Positions 17,817 through 24,924 of a stretch of 43,793 nucleotides of DNA are shown here, piece after piece. Location: the NCBI GenBank assembly GCA_036279835.1, contig DASUII010000085.1:1-43793 (forward strand), read 5' to 3'. A program made the translations under genes and the position numbers. Below the pieces are notes generated by a model. The model was not told the DNA's origin and searched no databases. It saw nothing but the letters and a program-made list of their open reading frames with translations. Source of the DNA: GCA-003244245 sp036279835 (GTDB lineage Bacteria > Actinomycetota > Actinomycetes > Mycobacteriales > Pseudonocardiaceae). The first letter of the stretch is position 1. Every line of letters starts with the position of its first letter.

Positions 17817-18300
17817 GTGATCCGGGAAACAGGGAAACGTGAAGAACGGTCGCGGTTATTACCGGCGCATGTGGTGGTGTACTACGTGTTGGCGTGTAAC
17901 CTGTTCTTCGGTGAAGCCTACGAAGAGGTGATGCGCCAACTCGTCAACGGGCTGCGGTTTCTGGGGAACTGGCGAGATAACTGGACGGTGCCCACCACCA
18001 GTGCGATCTCCCAGGCCCGGACGCGATTGGGTGAGGCACCGTTGAAACTGTTGTCTGAGCGGATCGCGGTGCCGATGGCCCGTCCCGGCACCCGCAGCGC
18101 GTGGTGTCATGGCCTGCGGGTGATGGCCATCGACGGTCTCGTGCTCGACGTGCCCGACACTGCGGCCAACGACGAGGAGTTCGGCCGCTCAGGCAACGAC
18201 GAGACCCCGGGCCCGCTCCCCCAAGTCCGCCTCATCGCCCTGGGTGAGTGCGGTACCCACGCCGTCGTCGACGCCGAACTCCGTGCCACCAGCCCCAAAG
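17817..18300 (+). pseudogene. IS4-family transposase remnant, truncated at the 3' and probably also the 5' end
   Basis: The frame holds the N-terminal third of an IS4-type transposase: LLPAHVVVYYVLACNLFFGE, YEEVMRQLVNGL, PTTSAISQARTRLGEAPL and the first catalytic Asp in LRVMAIDGLVLDVPDTAAND. It also has VRLIALGECGTHAVVDAELR. After about residue 160 the match stops and the frame ends at 18335. The GTG at 17817 lies inside what would normally be N-terminal sequence, so the 5' end may also be missing. The remaining two thirds, with the second Asp and the Glu, are absent. Confidence 0.8.
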
Positions 18301-18349
18301 TAGCGGCTCATCGCAGCGAGGTGGGAAAAGGGTGAGAGAAACCCGGGTG

Positions 18350-18372
18350 AGCCCCGGGTGTCACCCGGGGCT
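18350..18372. repeat. Perfect 23-base hairpin
   Basis: Two 11-base arms, AGCCCCGGGTG and CACCCGGGGCT, are separated by a single T. It follows the broken IS4 transposase and has no T-run. It may be an IS end or a transcription barrier. Confidence 0.6.
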
Positions 18373-18644
18373 GCCAAGCAGGCCCAGGGAGGGCGGCGTG
18401 ACGGCGAAGGCTCCACAGCTGACCGGGCTGGCGCAGCATTAGGCACAGCTGGTAATGCAGGAACAGCCGCGCGGCGGTGGGCGCCGCGCTGGTCGTGCTC
18501 GGGTTACTGATCCTCCGCCATCGCTGGCATCGACGAAAGGGCAAGGGCTCGTGAAGCTGCTCTACAAACCGTTGGTCAGGATGAACCAGGAGCCATTGAC
18601 CGCGTCTCGCCTCTGCCAGCTCGGCCGACGTGCCCTCGGATAGC
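18373..18644. other. Short stretch without a supported gene
   Basis: It lies between the hairpin and the integrase relic. Open frames on both strands are short and overlap, and none is recognised. Confidence 0.3.
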
Positions 18645-18773
18645 CGAGCGTGACGTTCGTCCGGGACGCCGTGTTGTCCTGAAATCTGCTGGGCGCAGCC
18701 GGTCGCGAACACGATCGCCGCGTCCCCGGGAGCCTGCGTCCTGCGAGTCGTGGGGACAGGTGTGGACGCGAGT
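18645..18773 (-). pseudogene. Integrase relic 1 (internally deleted)
   Basis: By eye this aligns with the start and the end of the integrase fragment at 43340-43630. GACGTTCGTCC and CACGATCGCCGCGTCC match 43403 onward. GAGCCTGCGTCCTGCGAG matches the first codons of that gene near 43590. Roughly 110 bases between the two parts are missing. It lies 100 bp from the left attachment-like site, the same arrangement as the right copy, so it is the integrase of an earlier element. Confidence 0.7.
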
Positions 18774-18799
18774 TAATGGACAGCGTGATGGACAAAGAT
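18774..18799. promoter_or_regulatory. Paired TGGACA site, copy 1
   Basis: Two ATGGACA boxes are spaced 11 bp apart, one helical turn. The site is shared with 19009-19033 and 43635-43660. Copies 1 and 3 sit at the same position just upstream of the integrase start and about 70 bp from the tRNA-like site, as expected for an arm-type or operator site. Confidence 0.6.
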
Positions 18800-18872
18800 T
18801 CATCTGCCCTGCCTGATTCGATCTTCCCTGTTGCTTCGCCGCTGATCAGCGGTGGTATAAATAGGAAATATG

Positions 18873-18916
18873 GCGCGCCCGGAGAGACTCGAACTCCCAA
18901 CCTTCTGATCCGTAGT
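18873..18916 (-). repeat. Left attachment-like site: 44-bp copy of the tRNA-Arg 3' region
   Basis: All 44 bases are identical to 43728-43771, the 3' part of the tRNA-Arg(ACG) gene. The copy contains the T arm, the 3' side of the acceptor stem and half of the anticodon stem and loop, but no 5' half, so it is not a functional tRNA. It is the expected product of site-specific integration of an island into the tRNA. Confidence 0.88.
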
Positions 18917-19008
18917 GCGAAGTTCATCTAATAGGAGTAGGACTACCTGGCATTTTGATCGCCGTGGTTGCACTGTCAAGATACCAGCGGTGCCCGGAGA
19001 ACTGGAGT

Positions 19009-19033
19009 TAATGGACAGTCCAATGGACAAGAT
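19009..19033. promoter_or_regulatory. Paired TGGACA site, copy 2
   Basis: The two ATGGACA boxes are again 11 bp apart, now on the inner side of the left attachment-like site. No integrase sequence is recognisable beside this copy. Confidence 0.5.
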
Positions 19034-19128
19034 CCACGACGTTTCGTCGCACAGGACCGTCGCCAGCCAGACCCGACGACATGGCTCAATGACCACCTCG
19101 CCGTTCGTACAGGAGTATCGCTCTCCGC

Positions 19129-19614
19129 TTACGGTGCACACCAGTCCACTGTGCGGCGGTACCGACCGAGCCCGGCGACGACGAACTCGTCGCGGTGTCC
19201 GACCGCCACCACTCCGAGCTGCCGCAAGGCGCCGCAGATCGGGCTGTTGCCTCCGGCCGGAAACGACTCGTTCCGACCGAGGATCCGGGGACCGTAGATC
19301 GTCACGCCGGAATGCCAAACGGCAGCGGTCTGGCGGCCCTCCCGACCGAAGTAATCGGCTTCCAGGTAGGCGATCGGCCCGCGGGCCGACGCGGTGACCA
19401 GCAGTCTCTGTAAACCGATCGACAGGTGCCAGAAGCCGGTTTCTGGTGAGACGCGAATGCCCTGCCCGTCCAGTTCGGGCACCAGGTTCTCGGTCACCGG
19501 AATCAACCCGAGGTTCGCTGTTGCTAAGGGAACGAGACGAGCACACCGATGTTGTGCGCTGACCGGCTCAAGCACCTGCGGTGTCGAGACGATCGCGCTC
19601 AGCTCGTACTGCAT
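19129..19614 (-). CDS. Unknown protein, last gene of the amidase/tubulin-like operon
   Basis: The 161-residue soluble protein has a distinctive core: ARGPIAYLEADYFGREGRQT, then AAVWHSGVTIYGPRILG, INxAL-like PICGALRQLGVVA, and an end with DEFVVAGLGRYRRTVDW. I have the impression of a common actinobacterial family with the pattern DEF...GLGRxR...W, but I cannot name it or its function. It starts 30 bases after the preceding gene on the same strand and so closes the operon. The first 60 residues look less conserved. Confidence 0.6.
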   Translation of the reverse strand: MQYELSAIVSTPQVLEPVSAQHRCARLVPLATANLGLIPVTENLVPELDGQGIRVSPETGFWHLSIGLQRLLVTASARGPIAYLEADYFGREGRQTAAVWHSGVTIYGPRILGRNESFPAGGNSPICGALRQLGVVAVGHRDEFVVAGLGRYRRTVDWCAP

Positions 19615-19644
19615 CGCTGCTCTGGGCGTGGGTTCCGGGCGGGC

Positions 19645-19989
19645 TTACTCGAGGAATCCGAGGTGCTTGAGCACGTGGGCCGCGGAGGTCGCACGGACGT
19701 CGGCCACCTCGACCCGGTAATCCTCGGCGAACAGACCTGCGTGCCTCGTGATCCTGCCCTCTTCGATCAACTCTGCGGCCCTCTCGAGGTGTTCCCGGCA
19801 CAGCGCGTCGGTCCACAGGCGGTGCCGGATGTAGATCTTGTCGTCGTCTACCGACGTGATCTCCAGGGTCTTGCCGCCGGCCACGGTCGGGATCGTCGCT
19901 CCCATTCCGTACCTGCGCTGTACCTCCGACCAGTCCAACGGCATATCGGCTTTCTCCCTCGGGTGGCGGGCGGCGAGATTCTCAGCCAT
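19645..19989 (-). CDS. Small protein paralogous to 22926-23228 (operon copy B)
   Basis: The protein has 114 residues, or 99 if it starts at MPLDWSEVQRRYGMG, which aligns with the other copy and is the better start. Conserved features are LDW...V..RY..GA near the start, IYIRHRLWTDALCREHLERA in the middle, G.ITR..G.F...YR..VAD, and the identical end LGFLE. It is soluble and mixed alpha/beta. The longer form overlaps the sigma-like gene by 8 bases, indicating coupling. The pairing of two copies with two tubulin-like proteins suggests partner or adaptor subunits; that is inference. Confidence 0.7.
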   Translation of the reverse strand: MAENLAARHPREKADMPLDWSEVQRRYGMGATIPTVAGGKTLEITSVDDDKIYIRHRLWTDALCREHLERAAELIEEGRITRHAGLFAEDYRVEVADVRATSAAHVLKHLGFLE

Positions 19990-20482
19990 CCGAGGAAGGC
20001 TCGTCGTCCACGGACAGGGTTGCGGGGGGCAGCGCGCATGCCGCCAGCCCGCGCATGTACTCCATGGTGCTGTGCCGACGAAGGCTCGCTGTGTGCGCGT
20101 CGCAGCCCAGGTTCGAGGCCAGCTGCCCGTCGTCGTCGCCCCGCACGCAAGTAAGCACGAGGACCTCTTGATGCTCCAGTGGCAGCCCGGTCAGCCCTCG
20201 GAGCAGTTCCGGCCAGCCGCCCACGTCTGCCAGGCGGCCCTCTCGCGCTTCGGCCAGGCGGGCCTCGGCCAGCCGCGCGATGCGCCCGGAGTAAGGCAGT
20301 CCGAAGTATCGGAATACCTTGGGCTTGGCCAGAAGCCCCGCGAGCACTTGCGCGCTGACCTGTTCGGCGAGCCGCCGGTTGCCCAGCCGGTGGTGGCAGG
20401 TGTAGGTCATCGCGTCGTAGGTGGCTCGGACACGTTCCATCCAGGCTTCGTACTCCGGCAGCAGGGAGGCCGGTGTGCTCAT
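19982..20482 (-). CDS. Sigma-70-like protein
   Basis: The protein has 166 residues from the ATG at 20482. A region 2-like part reads YTCHHRLGNRRLAEQVSAQV and ARLAEARLAEARE. A region 4-like part reads LTGLPLEHQEVLVLTCVRGD and DGQLASNLGCDAHTASLRRH, the helix-turn-helix pattern of ECF sigma factors. The -10-binding core is degenerate and there is no obvious anti-sigma partner, so it may be a sigma-derived regulator. It lies within the amidase/tubulin-like operon between the peroxiredoxin and the second small paralogue. Confidence 0.6.
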   Translation of the reverse strand: MSTPASLLPEYEAWMERVRATYDAMTYTCHHRLGNRRLAEQVSAQVLAGLLAKPKVFRYFGLPYSGRIARLAEARLAEAREGRLADVGGWPELLRGLTGLPLEHQEVLVLTCVRGDDDGQLASNLGCDAHTASLRRHSTMEYMRGLAACALPPATLSVDDEPSSDG

Positions 20483-20534
20483 CGCTTCCGCACCAATCGG
20501 GGTTCCTCGGCACCGCGGCTGCGCTGCGCTGTGC

Positions 20535-21017
20535 TTAGAGTTCGGCGAGCACCGCGTCTGCCGTGCTGACCGAATGGTCGACAAAGCGCTCCTCGACCAG
20601 GAGCTTGTTGATCCGACCGTCCTGGAGAATGGCGGCGTAGCGCTGCGAGCGCGCGCCCAGCCCGAATTCGCTGGCATCGGTGTCCATGCCCATGGCACTG
20701 GTGAAGGCGGCATCGGGGTCGGCCAGCATGATGATGTCGCCGTTAGTTCCCTCGGCCTTGCCCCAGGCACCCATCACGAACGGGTCGTTGACCGATACAC
20801 AGGCGATCGTGTCGACGCCCTTGGCCTTGAGGTCGTCGGCTCTGAGGACGAAGCCGGGCAGGTGGAAGTCGCTACACACCGGGGTGAACGCACCGGGCAC
20901 GGCGAACAGCACGACCCTTCCCCTACCAAGGAGCGCGCCGGTCTGGACGCGCTGGAGTCCGTCCGCTGTCATGGTCATGACCTGAACGTCCGGAACGTGA
21001 TCACCGATACTGACCAT
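20535..21017 (-). CDS. Prx5-type peroxiredoxin
   Basis: The protein has 160 residues, the usual length of the Prx5 (type II peroxiredoxin) subfamily. The active-site motif PGAFTPVCS places the peroxidatic cysteine at residue 48. Further typical segments are VDTIACVSVNDPFVMGAWGK and the end with RYAAILQDGRINKLLVEE. It reduces H2O2 or alkyl peroxides in the cytosol with a thiol donor. It lies in the operon of the tubulin-like proteins, 156 bp after the first of them. This may point to thiol-sensitive partners, since both tubulin-like proteins carry a conserved cysteine cluster. Confidence 0.9.
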   Translation of the reverse strand: MVSIGDHVPDVQVMTMTADGLQRVQTGALLGRGRVVLFAVPGAFTPVCSDFHLPGFVLRADDLKAKGVDTIACVSVNDPFVMGAWGKAEGTNGDIIMLADPDAAFTSAMGMDTDASEFGLGARSQRYAAILQDGRINKLLVEERFVDHSVSTADAVLAEL

Positions 21018-21173
21018 TTGCCGTTGCCTCCGTGAACGGGCCCGTGAGTGGTCCGGGACGCCTGATCCCGCCGTGACGCGTCGACGGGGAAATGGTTGGC
21101 GGTTTCCAGCCAGCCGAACAGGGCGGCGGGCAGTCGCGCTGCCCGCCAGCCCGATGTCGGCGAACGGCCGCAG

Positions 21174-22829
21174 TCAGGGCGTCGCCACCACCGTCTTGAC
21201 CATGGGAGCAATGTGGGCGCCCTGGACCACGGTGATGTCCTCGGACGACACGGCGTCCCCCCTGATCGCCGCGTGGGGGACGACCACCCAGCAGGCACAG
21301 CCCCAGATGCACTCTCCGGCCATGCCCTCGAAACGGATCGACTGCTCGCTCATCATGACGCCGAGATCGAGGATCCAGGAATGCATGAGGAGCTTCTCTT
21401 CCCAGGACTCGATCTTGTCGTAGGCGTCCCTGGCTTCGTAGAAGGCCGTGAAATCGGTCTTGGCGACACCCGGGATGATGATGTTGGCGTAGGCGGTGAG
21501 CTCATCGAAGAACTCTGCATGCTCGGTGTGCAGGGTGCCGTCCTCCCCGGGCAGCAGGTAGGTTTGCAGTGTTTCTTCCAGCTTCTTCTGCAGGGTGTCG
21601 TTCCACAGCTCCCGGGGGGCCACCGAGTGGGCCTCGATGTAGTCGGTCTTGAACCCCTCCTTGAGGCCGGACCACTTCGGGATGTATCCGATCCACTTGC
21701 CGACGACCTCGCGCCATTTGCTTCGCGGCTCGCCGGGAAGCACCTCCACGCCGGGGTGGGTGAACTTCGCGACATCCAGTACCGTCCAGGCGCGGTCACC
21801 GGAGGTGTTGCGCTCGTGCGGAGCACCCGTGAAACCGGCGGGTCGGAGCAGCTTGAACAGCAGCCGCCCGTAGTCCTGCACGACGAACCGGGTGAAGGAG
21901 TCATCGATGAACTTGCGTGTGACGCCCTTGCGCAATGCGTCCCGGATCGCCGGCTGGCCGGTCTTGGTGTAGGAGCCGAGCCGCTGCCAGGAGTGCTCCT
22001 GGGGCAGCGCGAGGAAACCGCCGGTGAACGGGTTCTTGTACAGGTCGCCCCAGACCGCCATGACACCCTGGTTCTTGGAGTCGTCGAGCATGCAGTCCAG
22101 CTCGTTGATCGTCGGGAACAGGGCAGCCTTGCCGCCGGCGTGCTCCTCGTCGCCCGAGAAGGGCATGGTGGCCACACCGACCACGGGGATCCGTCGGCCG
22201 AGCTTCACATTGGACAGGTGCCTGGCGAGGTCCACTACCATGCCGCTGCCGGTACCGCCGGCCATCGAGAAGAACACCAGCACGATCGAGGGCAGCTTGG
22301 TGTCGTTGATGCTCTGCACGAACGCGTCGAGCTCCTTTTCCAGGGACCTCGGCTCGCCGTAGTAGTAGTGCCCGTAGATCGCTTTCGAGATCGCCCGTGG
22401 GAACGTGTCACCCGCCTTGGGCAGTTCCAGGTCGGCCGGTAACCACGGTTCGTAGTTGGGGTTCCAGTAGTAGCGCGGGTATTCCATCTTCAGGAACTCG
22501 CGCCACCGGTTGAGGCTGGTCTGGAGGTCCTCGCGATCCGGGACCTCGAGGCCGACCGTGCGCACCTGCGCGCGCTCTCGGGGAATTCCCCGCTCGTCGA
22601 GCCTTTGGTTGAGACCGTTGGAATACTCGCGCAGCTCGTGCATGTCCTGGTCGCCGATGTCGATCGCCAGGCCAGTGAAACGGGCTCGAGGATCCTCGAG
22701 CATGTCCTCGATCTCACCGGTGCGCAGGAGTGCCTCGACCATGTAGGCGCCGGTCTTGCCGATCCCGATCGCGTGAATGCAGTGGGGCGACTGGTTTCCC
22801 GTCGCGCTGTGGTACATAGACAGTCCCAT
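21174..22829 (-). CDS. Tubulin/FtsZ-superfamily GTPase-like protein 1
   Basis: The protein has 551 residues. The GTPase fold is indicated by an N-terminal glycine loop IHAIGIGKTGAYMVEALL (near residue 18), the strand FTGLAIDIGDQDMHEL, and the tubulin signature GGTGSG (191-196) in VFFSMAGGTGSGMVVDLARH. VVGVATMPF and INELDCMLDD follow, in the places of the FtsZ T5 and T6 regions. The second half is not like FtsZ or Tubulin_2. It ends with a block shared with the paralogue: HSWILDLGVMM, then IRFEGMAGECIWGCACWVVV with a C-x3-C-x-C cluster. The two proteins also share YPRYYWNPNYEPWLPAD. It is probably a nucleotide-binding and perhaps polymerising protein of unknown role. Confidence 0.7.
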   Translation of the reverse strand: MGLSMYHSATGNQSPHCIHAIGIGKTGAYMVEALLRTGEIEDMLEDPRARFTGLAIDIGDQDMHELREYSNGLNQRLDERGIPRERAQVRTVGLEVPDREDLQTSLNRWREFLKMEYPRYYWNPNYEPWLPADLELPKAGDTFPRAISKAIYGHYYYGEPRSLEKELDAFVQSINDTKLPSIVLVFFSMAGGTGSGMVVDLARHLSNVKLGRRIPVVGVATMPFSGDEEHAGGKAALFPTINELDCMLDDSKNQGVMAVWGDLYKNPFTGGFLALPQEHSWQRLGSYTKTGQPAIRDALRKGVTRKFIDDSFTRFVVQDYGRLLFKLLRPAGFTGAPHERNTSGDRAWTVLDVAKFTHPGVEVLPGEPRSKWREVVGKWIGYIPKWSGLKEGFKTDYIEAHSVAPRELWNDTLQKKLEETLQTYLLPGEDGTLHTEHAEFFDELTAYANIIIPGVAKTDFTAFYEARDAYDKIESWEEKLLMHSWILDLGVMMSEQSIRFEGMAGECIWGCACWVVVPHAAIRGDAVSSEDITVVQGAHIAPMVKTVVATP

Positions 22830-22925
22830 GACCTGGTTCCTCTCCTCGTGAAACTGCGCTTTCTTTTCGGTGCGACCTGACTTGCCTGGGCAGAAGAACG
22901 GCGGCGCTTGCGCCGTGTCGTCATG

Positions 22926-23228
22926 TCACTCGAGGAAGCCAAGGTCCTTCAGTACGGTGGCGGCGGTCGTCGGTCGCTCGTCGGCGACGAAGGTGCGGTA
23001 CTGGTCGACGAAGTCGCCCGACTTTCGCGTCATCTTCCCGTCCTCGAGCAGTGCCACCGCTTTCTCTAAATTGGCTCGTGAGAGGCTGTCTTTCCACAGC
23101 CGGTGCTTCACGTAGACCTTCGCCTCGTCAGCGCCGGTCACCGCCAACGTGGACGATCCAGGGATCGGTGCCACGTCCGCGCCATCCTTGTAGCGCGCGA
23201 CGACGGCGTCCCAGTCCAGCGCCATCAC
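22926..23228 (-). CDS. Small protein paralogous to 19645-19989 (operon copy A)
   Basis: The protein has 100 residues. It starts MMALDWDAVVARYKDGADVA and contains VYVKHRLWKDSLSRANLEKA, K.TRKSGDFVDQYRTFVAD and the end VLKDLGFLE. HRLW, the spacing around R/SR..LE.A and LGFLE are shared with copy B. It lies exactly between the two tubulin-like genes, with 45 and 96 bases on either side. No known domain is recognised. Confidence 0.75.
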   Translation of the reverse strand: MMALDWDAVVARYKDGADVAPIPGSSTLAVTGADEAKVYVKHRLWKDSLSRANLEKAVALLEDGKMTRKSGDFVDQYRTFVADERPTTAATVLKDLGFLE

Positions 23229-23273
23229 AGTTCTCCTCCTCGCGGGCAGACGGGCGTGCGGTGATCCCCGGCC

Positions 23274-24830
23274 TCAGCCGGAAGCAACCGTCACGGGCGA
23301 CTCGACTGGTGCCTCTTCGCCACGTATGGCGGCATAGGGCACGACTACCCAGCAGGCGCAGCCCCAGATGCACTCACCGCCCATGCCGTCGAAGCGGATC
23401 GACGGTTCGCAGAGCATCACCCCGAGGTCCAGCAGCCAGGAGTGCTTGAGCAGCTTCTCGTCCCAGGTCAGCGTGTCGTAGGTGTCGCGGGCCGTGAAGA
23501 ACATCTCGAGGTCGAGCTTGCTCGCGCGCGGTACGACCACCGTGACCATGGGCTCAGCCGGGCCCTCCACCTGCAACACAGTGGGCTCCACAGTGGTGCT
23601 CGCGATCTGCCCGACCTGCTCCCGCAACTGCGTGATCCCCGTGGCGCTGAATGCCGCCTTCGGCCCGAGGATGCGCGCTTCGATATACTCGGTGCTGAAT
23701 CCCTTCACCAGGCCGCAGCCGCCCAGCGTGGCGATGTCCGCCGCCTCGCGGGTGGCGAGCACGTTGATCCAGCGGTCGTTCGGCTCGCCGCGGATCGCTG
23801 GGTGCCAGGCGTCCGCCGGCACTGACAGCCAGTTCAGTGCCTTGAGCGTCTCGTAGAGGTGCACCGAGTCGTCGCGGGTCAGGAAGCCCGCGATCCCGGA
23901 GTCCACATACGAGTGCGTGTCGGCGAGGTTGCCTTTCACGGCGAACACGTCGTCCTGGGGCACGGCGAAGAATCCGCCGGTGAACGGGTTCTTGTACAGG
24001 TCACCCCACACCGCCATGACGCCCTTGTTCTTCTCGGTGTCGATCATGCAGTCAAGCTCGTTGATCATGGGGAACAACGAGCCGTCGAAGGTCTCCGGCG
24101 GGTCACCTTCGCAGGGCAGCACGCCAACGCCGACGACCCACGGCCTGCGGCCGAGCTTGATAGTCGACAGGTGCCGAGCGATCTCGACGACGATGCCGCT
24201 GCCGACCCCGCCAGCCAGGCTGAAGACCACCACGACCAGCGGAGTGGCCTGGCTCGCCAGCACGCTCTCGGCGAAGGCGTCCAATGCCTGGGTGATCTCG
24301 CGGTTCTGGTAGTACTCCGAGCCGTACACCGCCTTCGCGAGCGCCCGCGGGAAGTGCTCACCGGGGCCGGGCAGCTCGACGTCCGCGGGCAGCCACGGCT
24401 CGTAGTTAGGGTTCCAGTAGTAGCGGGGGAACTCCATCTTCAGAAACTCGCGGTAGCGGTTCAGGCTGGTCCGCAGCTCCTCGTTGCCAGGAATGGGCAG
24501 CGCTACGGTCTGGACGTGGCTGCGCTCCGGTGGAAGGTCCGCCCCGGCCTCGCGGACCTGGCCCAAGTCCTCGTCGCCGATGTCCACCGCCAGCGCCGAG
24601 AACCGGGTGGTGGGGTCGGCGAGAAAGCCCTCCGGGCGCTCGCGCAGGAGTTTCGTGATGACCGCCGCCCCGGTGCCGCCCAAGCCGAGGACGTGCAGCG
24701 AGAACGGGCCCTCATGCGCGCCCGCGCGATGGACCCCCTCGGTGCGCAGCGCCTCGATCCGGGCCAGATCGCTAATCAGACCGTGACTGTGACCGTGTTC
24801 ATGATCGTGCTGGTGGCTCTCGGTCGCCAT
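23274..24830 (-). CDS. Tubulin/FtsZ-superfamily GTPase-like protein 2 with His-rich N-terminus
   Basis: The protein has 518 residues from the ATG at 24830, which follows GAGGAG by nine bases. The N-terminus MATESHQHDHEHGHSHG holds six histidines and can bind metal. The glycine loop LHVLGLGGTGAAVI (from residue 45), FSALAVDIGDEDLGQV and LAGGVGSG (205-212) mark the tubulin-like GTPase; the usual Thr of GGTGSG is Val here. The C-terminal block KHSWLLDLGVML, GGECIWGCACWVVV and PYAAIRG is almost identical to that of protein 1, with three clustered cysteines. It lies between amiE and the small paralogue. A Val in the phosphate loop suggests weaker hydrolysis or a regulatory partner. Confidence 0.7.
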   Translation of the reverse strand: MATESHQHDHEHGHSHGLISDLARIEALRTEGVHRAGAHEGPFSLHVLGLGGTGAAVITKLLRERPEGFLADPTTRFSALAVDIGDEDLGQVREAGADLPPERSHVQTVALPIPGNEELRTSLNRYREFLKMEFPRYYWNPNYEPWLPADVELPGPGEHFPRALAKAVYGSEYYQNREITQALDAFAESVLASQATPLVVVVFSLAGGVGSGIVVEIARHLSTIKLGRRPWVVGVGVLPCEGDPPETFDGSLFPMINELDCMIDTEKNKGVMAVWGDLYKNPFTGGFFAVPQDDVFAVKGNLADTHSYVDSGIAGFLTRDDSVHLYETLKALNWLSVPADAWHPAIRGEPNDRWINVLATREAADIATLGGCGLVKGFSTEYIEARILGPKAAFSATGITQLREQVGQIASTTVEPTVLQVEGPAEPMVTVVVPRASKLDLEMFFTARDTYDTLTWDEKLLKHSWLLDLGVMLCEPSIRFDGMGGECIWGCACWVVVPYAAIRGEEAPVESPVTVASG

Positions 24831-24924
24831 GTCAGGGATCTCCTCGCAGGTCGGTTGGTCCAGCGGGTGGGGCCGTCCGATCCCGCCACTGGCGGCGGAA
24901 TTCGGACGGTCAGTTGGGTCGGGC

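Noticed and set aside
18873..18916. A second functional tRNA-Arg
   Set aside because: The 5' half, D arm and full anticodon stem are missing; the sequence beyond 18916 does not pair with the 3' half.
21096..22442. 448-codon plus-strand frame opposite tubulin-like gene 1
   Set aside because: It is an antisense shadow of a gene with clear conserved motifs; high GC gives long open frames on both strands.
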